Source of the DNA: Candidatus Uhrbacteria bacterium | GTDB taxonomy: Bacteria > Patescibacteriota > Patescibacteriia > 2-12-FULL-60-25 | Assembly: GCA_903828685.1 (NCBI GenBank) | Contig: CAIKNB010000087.1 | Span: forward strand, 1 to 12,591 | Reading direction: 5' to 3' | Length of the DNA stretch: 12,591 bases | In this document: positions 5,932-12,561 of the stretch, piece after piece | Position numbering within the stretch: the stretch's first letter is position 1 | Layout of the letters: each line of letters starts with the position of its first letter | Program-made: the position numbers and the translations under genes | The notes under the pieces: model-generated | Database searches by the model: none | The model's input: the letters and a program-made list of their open reading frames with translations, nothing else | Told to the model about the DNA's origin: nothing

Positions 5932-7642
5932 ACCAACTTCCTCCCCCGCCACCACCGCCGCCACCACCGACTCCCCCGCCGGAGAAGCCGGAACCGCCGG
6001 CACCAGCTGAAGACGGAGGCGAGAATGCGCTCGAAGACGCGGCTGCATGCAAAGAATTCAAACTCGATGCCAGCATCACGGCATTGAAGCCATTGAGGTT
6101 GCCTTCGGCCCAGTTTGGCGGCGGAATGCTCAAAGTTGCGAATTGCGCTGCCCACTTGTTCTCCACGCCGAACACGATCGCGTAAGGCAACAGAACTTGG
6201 AATTGTTCGGGCGTGCGCTCGGGCGCGTTGTGGAAGTCCAAGCGGTCTTTTTCGGTCACGGACAAGAACAATTTGAAGCCTTTGATGTCAGCCAAGAGTC
6301 TGATGCCGGCGGAGGTGCGCCGCGGCATGAACCAGCCGAAAATCGCGACAATGGCGCCGCTCACGACAGCGCAAGCTGAGCCTAACGCCGAACCGGAAAA
6401 GGCCAGCAACAGCATCCAGCCCATGCCGAAGCCGATCACCATATATATGACGCGCACCATGACCGGATTAGCATCAAACAACTTAAGGTCATTTATCTTC
6501 TTGCCTACTTGGCTGTTGAAAGCAGTCACGGCTGTGTAGAATTTTCCGTCGGATAAATCCTGGACAGTCCGCTCATCCCCGCCTTTGAACAAGCCTTGCT
6601 GGATGGTCTTTTCGTAATCTTCCAGATTGTCGTCCGCCCCTTTTTGTTTCACGAAGGTAAACGTCTGCGCCTTGCCGAATAGTTCCTTCTGTTCGCCGAA
6701 GCGGATCTTGAGATAGCCGCGTCGCGCCAAGTCTATGATGGTCGCGGTCACAGTACGGTTAGGAATCATGCCATTACTCATGGCTGCGCCAATCATGGCC
6801 GGAGAAAACTTTTGCGGCGCTTCGTATTCCGGAATGACCGTCCCAAGTTTGGGATCGCGTCCTTTGGTGTACCAGCGCCAGAACATGATGGCGAAGACGA
6901 TAACCGGAATGAACAGCGCCAGATTATCCCACAACAGCATCAAGAACTTTTCCCACAGCGTGGGGCGCGGGAAGGTGCCGACCGGAAAACCGTAGACCAC
7001 GGTCATGCCCTCGCCAGGCTCGAGCACGCGCGTGGATCTGTACGTGATAGCGTGTTCAGCAGATGAGACCGCGCAATCGTTTTGCTTTGATCCGGCTTGT
7101 CCGGAGAAGCAAGTGGAAGTGACGGATTTGGGATCCAGATTCCCAGGCAACATGAAGGTAAACGAGGACTGTTCCATGGGCACCTGCCAGCTGCTGCCAG
7201 CTATGTTCCAATATAATTCGTCGTGATCCGAAAAAAAATTCAAAGCACGATCAGTCGCATAGCGGATGGTGTAGTCGTGCTGACCCGTGAGCATACTGCT
7301 CTCATCGCCGATCTTAATGATCACGTTGCCATTGCCATGCGAAACGCTGAATGGCTCTTCGGCGCCGTCACGCGCCACGCCCAAAACTTGTAAGCGGTAG
7401 TTGTAGGTGTATCCGTTGCGTTCATACGTTTCGGGGATGTAACGATAGATGCCGTGCTTCTGCGCATCGCCGAAATCGTATTTGATCTTCTCTTCAAAAA
7501 TCAGCCCACGCCCCTGGGTTTGGCTGGCCGTGACATCAAAATTATTGATGACTTCGGCACCCCAAGCTGCAGAAGGAAAAACCCAGACCATAAGCGCAAA
7601 AAAGACGGCCATTGCCGACAAACCGCGTACATGACGTTGCAT
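5930..7642 (-). CDS. DUF2207-type membrane protein with signal peptide and glycine-rich tail
   Basis: From the ATG at 7640-7642 the protein has 570 residues. Residues 1-28 are a signal peptide (basic MQRHVRG, hydrophobic core, cleavage after AAWG or nearby). Residues 29-225 form the extracytoplasmic DUF2207 domain. A membrane helix at about 238-256 is followed by WYTKGRDPK, PEYEAPQKFSPA and ATIIDLARRGYLKI, all characteristic of DUF2207 proteins. Two more helices lie at about 396-416 and 420-438, then a cytoplasmic helical segment (LLADIKGFKLFL, LPYAIVFGVENKW). The C-terminus, from 548, is an almost pure glycine run ending SW, also typical of this family. The function of the family is unknown. 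The same frame stays open upstream to 8119, but that stretch is antisense to the kinase gene and has no signal-peptide-compatible start, so I exclude it. The start has no ribosome site and lies just beyond a palindromic promoter shared with the next gene. Confidence 0.9.
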   Translation of the reverse strand: MQRHVRGLSAMAVFFALMVWVFPSAAWGAEVINNFDVTASQTQGRGLIFEEKIKYDFGDAQKHGIYRYIPETYERNGYTYNYRLQVLGVARDGAEEPFSVSHGNGNVIIKIGDESSMLTGQHDYTIRYATDRALNFFSDHDELYWNIAGSSWQVPMEQSSFTFMLPGNLDPKSVTSTCFSGQAGSKQNDCAVSSAEHAITYRSTRVLEPGEGMTVVYGFPVGTFPRPTLWEKFLMLLWDNLALFIPVIVFAIMFWRWYTKGRDPKLGTVIPEYEAPQKFSPAMIGAAMSNGMIPNRTVTATIIDLARRGYLKIRFGEQKELFGKAQTFTFVKQKGADDNLEDYEKTIQQGLFKGGDERTVQDLSDGKFYTAVTAFNSQVGKKINDLKLFDANPVMVRVIYMVIGFGMGWMLLLAFSGSALGSACAVVSGAIVAIFGWFMPRRTSAGIRLLADIKGFKLFLSVTEKDRLDFHNAPERTPEQFQVLLPYAIVFGVENKWAAQFATLSIPPPNWAEGNLNGFNAVMLASSLNSLHAAASSSAFSPPSSAGAGGSGFSGGGVGGGGGGGGGGSW

Positions 7643-7652
7643 ATTGTTTTCA

Positions 7653-7665
7653 TGGTAGAATACCA
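7653..7665. promoter_or_regulatory. Palindromic, overlapping divergent -10 promoter element
   Basis: TGGTAGAATACCA is a perfect inverted repeat with five-base arms around GAA. Read on the + strand it is TGG-TAGAAT, an extended -10 (five of six) ending six bases before the kinase ATG at 7668. Read on the - strand it is TGG-TATTCT, an extended -10 ending 14 bases before the ATG of the DUF2207 gene at 7642. The two -10 hexamers overlap, so the two genes probably cannot be initiated at once. -35 elements are poor in both directions. Confidence 0.5.
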
Positions 7666-7667
7666 GC

Positions 7668-8690
7668 ATGAAACAAGCCAGAAGCAAGCCCTTTGACTTA
7701 GCCAAAGCCACGTTTGACGTGGTGACCGTAGGTGCTGCCACGCGCGACATGTTTTTGAAAAGCCGGCACTTTGAACGCCGCAGCGATACGCGCGCGCCCG
7801 ACGGCTTCGACACTTGCCTGCCCATGGGCGCCAAAATCCCGGTGGACGAGTTGATTTTCGAAACCGGCGGCGGCGCCACCAACGCGGCCGTGACTTTTGC
7901 CAACTTCAAACTCAAGACCGCCTGCATCACGCGCATCGGCAAAGATCCTGGAGGTCGCGAGATTTTGGACGAACTTAAACGCAAAAACATTTCGACACTC
8001 GGCGTGCAAAGCGACAGCCGCGAACACAGCGCATATTCGGTCATCCTGCTTTCCGGTTCAGGCAGCCGCACCATCCTGGTCGCACGCGGCGCATCAAAAC
8101 ATCTGGACGACAAAACCATACCCTGGAATAAACTCGCCGGCGGTTGGCTCTACGTGACCAGCTTGGGCGGCAACGAAAAACTCCTGGCCCAAACTTTCAA
8201 GCAAGCCAAACTCAATCGCACACGCGTGGCCTGGAATCCAGGCAGCAGCGAAATCGACATGGGAATGAAGAAGCTGCTGCCTCAACTCTTGCAGAGCGAT
8301 GTGGTCATCCTGAATCGCGAAGAAGCCGCAGGCTTGGCCGAGACTTCGCCGCGCGATTTGCAAGGCATCTTCAAGATCCTCGGTCCCTTACCGCGGCTCT
8401 GCCTGCTTGTGACCGACGGAAAAAACGGTGCTTATGTGCACGTGCGCGGCATGACTTGGTTCGCAGCACCGAAAAAAACCAAAGCCATCAACACCACGGG
8501 TGCCGGCGATGCTTTTGGCAGCGCTTTTGTGGCTTCTTTGATCAAAGACGGCGAAATCAAGATCGCCCTGCAAGCCGCGACGCTGAATGCGGGCGGCGTG
8601 GTTTCGCACATGGGCGCCAAAGCCGGCATCCTGAAAAATTATCCCGCGAAAAAAGATTTGGCGCGCATTATAGTGCGCCAGCTCGAATGA
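7668..8690 (+). CDS. PfkB-family (ribokinase-like) carbohydrate kinase, second copy
   Basis: This 340-residue ribokinase-fold kinase resembles the one at 2394-3401 but is clearly divergent. It has FDVVTVGAATRD at the N-terminus, CLPMGAKIPV (50-59), the substrate-binding segment TGGGATNAAV (66-75), the mid-protein VVILNREEA (212-220), LLVTDGKNGAYV (246-257) and the signature NTTGAGDAFG (275-284), with catalytic base D281. All residues expected for phosphoryl transfer are present. It is first in a run of three genes; the transporter ATG follows its TGA after one base. Given the neighbours (organic-anion carrier, 2-hydroxyacid dehydrogenase), a sugar-acid substrate such as 2-keto-3-deoxygluconate is possible, but ribose, fructose or nucleosides are as likely on motif grounds alone. 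No ribosome site precedes the ATG; a -10 element ends six bases upstream, consistent with a leaderless transcript. Confidence 0.92.
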   Translation: MKQARSKPFDLAKATFDVVTVGAATRDMFLKSRHFERRSDTRAPDGFDTCLPMGAKIPVDELIFETGGGATNAAVTFANFKLKTACITRIGKDPGGREILDELKRKNISTLGVQSDSREHSAYSVILLSGSGSRTILVARGASKHLDDKTIPWNKLAGGWLYVTSLGGNEKLLAQTFKQAKLNRTRVAWNPGSSEIDMGMKKLLPQLLQSDVVILNREEAAGLAETSPRDLQGIFKILGPLPRLCLLVTDGKNGAYVHVRGMTWFAAPKKTKAINTTGAGDAFGSAFVASLIKDGEIKIALQAATLNAGGVVSHMGAKAGILKNYPAKKDLARIIVRQLE

Positions 8691-8691
8691 C

Positions 8692-9660
8692 ATGACCTTG
8701 GGCCGTCGCTTGCTGCATCTCATCTCGGACAATCAAATCATGATCGTGCTTTTGGCCATAGTCTTGGGCGTGCTGTTTCCGCAACGGCTGGCTCCCCTCA
8801 ATGCCTATGCCACTTGGCTTTTGATCTTCATCTTCTTTGTCTCCAGCCTGCGTTTGGATACAAGCGAACTCAAATCCTATCTCAAAGACTGGAAGATGCT
8901 CACGCTCTCCAATTTGATCAAACTTTTCCTCATGTCGCTCGGCATCTGGTTGCCTTGCTATCTGTTCGCGCCTGATTGGGCTTTAGCCTTCCTCATCGTG
9001 GGCGCTGCGCCGACCGGTTTGACCATCTCGCTCGTGGCTGACTTGTTCGGCGGACGGCAATCGCTCGCCATGCTCATCGCGGTCACGACCTCGCTCTTGG
9101 CGCCCCTGACCTTGCCTTTGGTGCTTTGGCTCGTGATGGGGCAGCATGTGAATTTTCCGGTGTTGGACATGTTCAGCACTTTGCTCCTGACCATGGTGGT
9201 GCCTTTCGTCGCAGCCATGCTGGTCAAAAGCCGCGCCAAAAAATTCGTCAAACGCCATGATGCGGTGTGGCGCGAGACTTCGCTCATCTTCTTCGGCCTG
9301 CTCGTGGCCGGTGTCACGGCCAGCAGCTTAATCGGCTCGCACTATACTTTCAATCCTTATGACCTAGGCATCGTGCTGGTCATGGTGGCGTTCATGGGCG
9401 GCGCAGCCTGGTTCTCATACGCCGTGACCTATTGGCGCACGCCACCCGAGCGCATCACGCTGGCGCTCTGCATGGTCTACATGAACAACACCGTTGCGCT
9501 ATTCGTGGGCGACCGATATTTTTCACAGCTGAACGTGGTGCCCAAGCTCATCATCATCCTCACGGCCGTGAATCTGCTTTTGCCGCCCATCAAATGGGCT
9601 GCCACGCGCGCGCTCAAGAACCAACCAAAAACATTTAAACCTTTAACCTCAACATCCTAA
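8692..9660 (+). CDS. Bile acid:sodium symporter (BASS/SBF) family transporter
   Basis: This 322-residue integral membrane protein has about ten hydrophobic helices (roughly 16-30, 38-52, 69-92, 97-117, 124-148, 158-178, 196-215, 225-248, 254-272, 283-303). Its second-helix region FFVSSLRLD, the segment VGAAPTGLTISLVADLFGG (103-121) with the following VTTSLLAPLTLPLV, and the late MVYMNNTVALFV (261-272) match the BASS family of sodium-coupled organic-anion carriers. Bacterial members carry organic anions such as pyruvate or pantothenate precursors rather than bile acids. The gene sits one base after the kinase stop and one base before the dehydrogenase start, so all three are probably co-transcribed and translationally coupled. 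The substrate is likely related to those enzymes, for instance a 2-keto or 2-hydroxy acid, but that is inference from context. Confidence 0.85.
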   Translation: MTLGRRLLHLISDNQIMIVLLAIVLGVLFPQRLAPLNAYATWLLIFIFFVSSLRLDTSELKSYLKDWKMLTLSNLIKLFLMSLGIWLPCYLFAPDWALAFLIVGAAPTGLTISLVADLFGGRQSLAMLIAVTTSLLAPLTLPLVLWLVMGQHVNFPVLDMFSTLLLTMVVPFVAAMLVKSRAKKFVKRHDAVWRETSLIFFGLLVAGVTASSLIGSHYTFNPYDLGIVLVMVAFMGGAAWFSYAVTYWRTPPERITLALCMVYMNNTVALFVGDRYFSQLNVVPKLIIILTAVNLLLPPIKWAATRALKNQPKTFKPLTSTS

Positions 9661-9661
9661 T

Positions 9662-10651
9662 ATGCCGCAACCCAACATCTACGTGACGCGCCGCTTTGCC
9701 GATTCAGGCATCAAAGCCCTGAAAGCCAAAGGCTACAAAGTCACGGTCTATGCCGAAGACAAGGTCATCCCGCGCAAAGAACTGCTGAAGAACGTCAAAG
9801 GCTGCGACGCATTGCTCTCGCTTTTGACCGACCAGATAGACGAAGAAGTGTTCAAGGCCGCAGGACCCCAACTTAAGATCGTGGCCAACTATGCCGTGGG
9901 TTTTGACAACGTAGATCTGGCCGCAGCCAAGAAGCGCAACATCCCGGTGACCAACACGCCATCGGACAAGGTCAACGAAGCCGTGGCCGAACACACTTTT
10001 GCACTCATGCTCTGCTTGGCGCGGCGTATTGCCGAGGCCGATGTCTTCGCCAAAGCCAAAAAATACCAAGGCTGGTCGCCCAATCTGCTCAACGGCACGG
10101 ACTTGTACGGCAAAACCCTGGGCATCATCGGCGCAGGCCGCATCGGTTCGGCCGTGGCCCGTCGCGCCGTGGGAGGTTTCGGCATGAAGTTGGTATATTC
10201 GGACATGCGGCAGAATGTGGACCTGGAGCGTCTGTACAAAGCCCAATACATGAGCATGGAAAAGTTGCTGGAGACGTCTGATTTCGTCTCTTTGCATGTG
10301 CCGCTTTTGCCTTCCACACGGCATTTGATTTCGACTTCAGAATTCTCCATGATGAAAAAGACCGCGTTCCTGGTGAACACGGCGCGCGGGCCCGTGGTGG
10401 ATGAAAAAGCTTTGCTGCGCGCACTCAAGACCAAGCGCATCGCAGGCGCGGGCATCGACGTGTTCGAATGTGAGCCGGCCATTGATTGCGATGTGACCGA
10501 TAACCTGGAACTCAAGAGCTTTGCTAACGTGATACTCACTCCCCACATCGCGAGCGCCACCATCGAAGCGCGCGAAGCCATGAGCATGGTCGCGGCCGAG
10601 AACATTCTCGCGGTTCTGAGCGGCAAGCCGCCGTTGAATCCGGCGAAATGA
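9662..10651 (+). CDS. D-isomer-specific 2-hydroxyacid dehydrogenase (glyoxylate/hydroxypyruvate reductase-like)
   Basis: This 329-residue NAD(P)-dependent enzyme interconverts a 2-keto acid and the matching D-2-hydroxy acid. The Rossmann motif GIIGAGRIG (154-162) is followed by an acidic residue in YSD (D181), which favours NADH. The catalytic triad is visible as R242 in NTARG, E271 in FECEP and H295 in TPHIAS. The substrate-loop segment NYAVGFDNVD (76-85) and TNTPSDKVNEAVAEHTFALML (about 97-117) resemble glyoxylate/hydroxypyruvate and glycerate dehydrogenases more than D-lactate dehydrogenase or SerA, and there is no C-terminal ACT domain. The exact substrate is open: glyoxylate, hydroxypyruvate, pyruvate or a sugar-derived keto acid. 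The ATG is one base after the transporter stop with no ribosome site, indicating coupling. A terminator follows closely. Confidence 0.92.
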   Translation: MPQPNIYVTRRFADSGIKALKAKGYKVTVYAEDKVIPRKELLKNVKGCDALLSLLTDQIDEEVFKAAGPQLKIVANYAVGFDNVDLAAAKKRNIPVTNTPSDKVNEAVAEHTFALMLCLARRIAEADVFAKAKKYQGWSPNLLNGTDLYGKTLGIIGAGRIGSAVARRAVGGFGMKLVYSDMRQNVDLERLYKAQYMSMEKLLETSDFVSLHVPLLPSTRHLISTSEFSMMKKTAFLVNTARGPVVDEKALLRALKTKRIAGAGIDVFECEPAIDCDVTDNLELKSFANVILTPHIASATIEAREAMSMVAAENILAVLSGKPPLNPAK

Positions 10652-10663
10652 CATGCAGATATC

Positions 10664-10692
10664 AAACCCCGGCTTGAAAAACCGGGGTTTTT
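10664..10692 (+). terminator. Rho-independent terminator ending the kinase-transporter-dehydrogenase operon
   Basis: A perfect nine-base-pair stem (10664-10672 with 10682-10690) and nine-base loop are followed by a T run at 10688-10692. It begins 12 bases after the dehydrogenase stop. The loop contains TTGAAA, which may double as a -35 for the next gene. Confidence 0.85.
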
Positions 10693-10702
10693 GGCGTACC
10701 TT
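10674..10702 (+). promoter_or_regulatory. Candidate promoter overlapping the terminator
   Basis: TTGAAA (10674-10679, five of six to the -35 consensus) lies in the terminator loop; after exactly 17 bases comes TACCTT (10697-10702, three of six to the -10). The ATG of the next gene is eight bases further on, with no ribosome site, so a leaderless transcript is plausible. The weak -10 keeps the confidence low. Confidence 0.35.
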
Positions 10703-10710
10703 GAATACAT

Positions 10711-11028
10711 ATGAAGAACCTCGGCATGGAAAGCCTCAAGCCGCGCGAGTCCAAATCGCCGGCAGAACTCAAGCGCGTGTATTTTTTCCCGCACGACAGC
10801 GAGGGCACGGAAGCGGGCAAGCCCGTGTCCGTAGAGCTCAAAGCTGATGGCACAGCCGACATCTCCAAGCTGCCAGAGAATCTGCGCAGCCGGCTGGAGA
10901 ACTTCGGCGTGCCGGACGAAGCCCATCAAGAGATGCTCTTGCCTAAAGACGGTGAGAATTTTTTGCGCGCGCTCGTGCGCTCGACTAACGGCTACGTGCG
11001 CTTCCGCACCAGCCAGGAAAAATCCTGA
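10711..11028 (+). CDS. Small hypothetical protein preceding the PI3K-like kinase (105 residues)
   Basis: I do not recognise this family. The protein is charged and soluble, without cysteines, signal peptide or membrane segment. Residues 1-20 look flexible (basic and serine-rich); residues 21-98 look like a small mixed alpha/beta fold, with strand-like KRVYFFPHD and KPVSVELKADG, a helix around LPENLRSRLENFGVPDEAH (54-72), the phrase LLPKDGENFLRALV (76-89), and a final strand NGYVRFRT. The start at 10711 is preferred to the ATG at codon 6 because the promoter-like spacing fits it. The stop is two bases before the kinase ATG, so the two are made from one mRNA; a partner or substrate of that kinase is a reasonable guess without direct support. 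Confidence 0.8.
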   Translation: MKNLGMESLKPRESKSPAELKRVYFFPHDSEGTEAGKPVSVELKADGTADISKLPENLRSRLENFGVPDEAHQEMLLPKDGENFLRALVRSTNGYVRFRTSQEKS

Positions 11029-11030
11029 AT

Positions 11031-12497
11031 ATGCCCACCATGGAAACAGTCCCGCAATCGGAGCAACCCCGATCGCGACGCAAAAGCGAGGCACCGGCCG
11101 AGCTGGAAGTCATTTTGCAGCCGGACGAAGTCGCGCGACGCAAAAGCCTGCGCACGATTTGCCAACGCGCACATCGCTTGGACCACAAATTCGCGCTTTT
11201 GGAACGCAACGGCAGCCTGGAGCACAACCTGGACGTGATCCAGACTCTGGATGCCATGAATTATGGCGACGAGCTGAACTGCGAGATTGTCGGCGATAAG
11301 GATAAGAAGAAAAAGAAGAATCTCAACTCCGTGACGCGGCGCCAGTACGAAGGCGATCCCCCGGTCACGGCTTACGTCAAACCGCAGCTAGGCGAGACCT
11401 CATTCCGTTACGATCCCCTGAATGGAGCGGCGAATACAATCACCAAATATTTCGACGGCACAACCGAGCGGCTGGAGACGCAGCAGGAACTCTATGCTTC
11501 GCCACATAGCTCTGATCCGGCTTCGTTACTCCTAGTGCAACACTTCCACGAACGGCAGGAGAATATCTCGGCGCTCAAACTACAGATCGCCGAACATTAC
11601 GGCATCAAACCCAAAGACGTTCCATTGAGCGAAGAGGATTTTAGCCCGCGCCGAGGCGTGGATGCGGGAGCTTCGGCCATCCGCGAATACAGCGTCAGCC
11701 GCATCGACAACCTGCTGGGTTTCGACACCGTTCCGCTGACCGCTCTGCGGCTTGAGGAAGACAGTTCTGACCTGGCTTCGGTGCAGCAAGCGCTGATACC
11801 CGAAGATCCGCAACAGCCCCTGATGGAGCTGGACAAGAACATCTTCAAGGATATCGGAGATAAAGGACCCAAACACCCGGGAGCGCGCTCGCTCATGCGC
11901 ATCGCGTGCTTGGATTACCTGGTCAAAAGCACTGACCGCCATCCGGGAAATGTGCTGTACGATCCGGCGGCCAAAAAATTCTACGCCATCGACAACAGCT
12001 TGAGCTTGGGTTTGTGTAAAAGCGATGAAAAAGGCGAGAGCAGGATGCTGGATGCGTATCGCTCCACCCCGCTAGAAGCCATCCAGCAGCACGACGACTG
12101 GATCTTGGACGACGAGGCCGTGAATAACATCAAACAACTCTACACTTCCACGCTCAAATACCTAGAGCTGCGACAAATCAGACCAGAACTCGACATGGCC
12201 AAACTCGAAGAACTAAGCAGCCATGAACACGCTCGGGCAACCGGCGGAACCGAAATCAAATTCATCACCGACTTGTTCCGCCAGCTCTATGGCAACGAAA
12301 AAATCGCCTCGCGCGAAGGCCTGGAATTCTTCCAGCGCTTGGAATACCTGATCAAGCATCGTCGCCCACCAAAAATTTCAAGTGGCGGAGAGGGCGACCA
12401 ACTATTCGAAATCTCCAAGCACCTCTACAAAGATAAACCGGCTTCGGTCCAGATGGCCGCTACGATGCCGGAGAAGAACAAGCGTAAAAAATCATAA
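11031..12497 (+). CDS. PI3/4-kinase-like (SCO1664-type) putative kinase
   Basis: This 488-residue protein has the arrangement of bacterial kinases related to the PI3/PI4-kinase catalytic domain. In the N-lobe, TAYVKPQLGE (113-122) supplies the ATP-binding lysine, probably K117. About 100 residues later comes IREYSVSRIDNLLGFDTVPLTALR (217-240), with E219 in the expected place to pair with the lysine, then SVQQALI. In the C-lobe, DYLVKSTDRHPGNVLYD (295-311) is the catalytic loop DRHxxN (D302, H304, N307), and FYAIDNSLSLGL (317-328) gives the metal-binding aspartate D321. Between the lysine and RE segments is a long, charged insertion of unclear role, and residues 1-50 and 445-488 are basic extensions; a KKKKK run lies at 92-96. 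All core catalytic residues seem intact. Bacterial relatives are of unknown substrate, and phosphorylation of a protein rather than a lipid is quite possible. A start at 11040 is also conceivable. Confidence 0.8.
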   Translation: MPTMETVPQSEQPRSRRKSEAPAELEVILQPDEVARRKSLRTICQRAHRLDHKFALLERNGSLEHNLDVIQTLDAMNYGDELNCEIVGDKDKKKKKNLNSVTRRQYEGDPPVTAYVKPQLGETSFRYDPLNGAANTITKYFDGTTERLETQQELYASPHSSDPASLLLVQHFHERQENISALKLQIAEHYGIKPKDVPLSEEDFSPRRGVDAGASAIREYSVSRIDNLLGFDTVPLTALRLEEDSSDLASVQQALIPEDPQQPLMELDKNIFKDIGDKGPKHPGARSLMRIACLDYLVKSTDRHPGNVLYDPAAKKFYAIDNSLSLGLCKSDEKGESRMLDAYRSTPLEAIQQHDDWILDDEAVNNIKQLYTSTLKYLELRQIRPELDMAKLEELSSHEHARATGGTEIKFITDLFRQLYGNEKIASREGLEFFQRLEYLIKHRRPPKISSGGEGDQLFEISKHLYKDKPASVQMAATMPEKNKRKKS

Positions 12498-12514
12498 ACA
12501 TACCAGCACAAAAT

Positions 12515-12544
12515 AAATCCCGCCTTTCAGCGGGATTTGTTTTT
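12515..12544. terminator. Bidirectional rho-independent terminator between the kinase and tRNA genes
   Basis: A perfect nine-base-pair stem (12515-12523 with 12530-12538) and six-base loop are followed on the + strand by GTTTTT. On the - strand the same hairpin is followed by ATTTTG, so it can end both the kinase mRNA and the convergent tRNA transcript. Confidence 0.85.
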
Positions 12545-12546
12545 GG

Positions 12547-12561
12547 TCGCGTTAAACGCGA
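12547..12561. repeat. Perfect inverted repeat directly abutting the tRNA 3' end
   Basis: TCGCGTTAAACGCGA has six-base arms around TAA. It starts at the first base after the tRNA CCA (read on the - strand). No U tract follows in either direction, so it looks more like a processing hairpin in the 3' trailer than a terminator. Confidence 0.5.

Noticed and set aside
7643..8119. Upstream extension of the DUF2207 reading frame on the - strand (about 159 more codons)
   Set aside because: It is antisense to the second PfkB-family kinase, whose motifs are intact, and would bury the obvious signal peptide that begins at 7642.
9889..11094. Open frame of about 400 codons on the - strand
   Set aside because: It lies antisense to the dehydrogenase and the small hypothetical gene, shows no domain I recognise and has no ribosome site; it is a by-product of codon bias in a GC-rich sequence.
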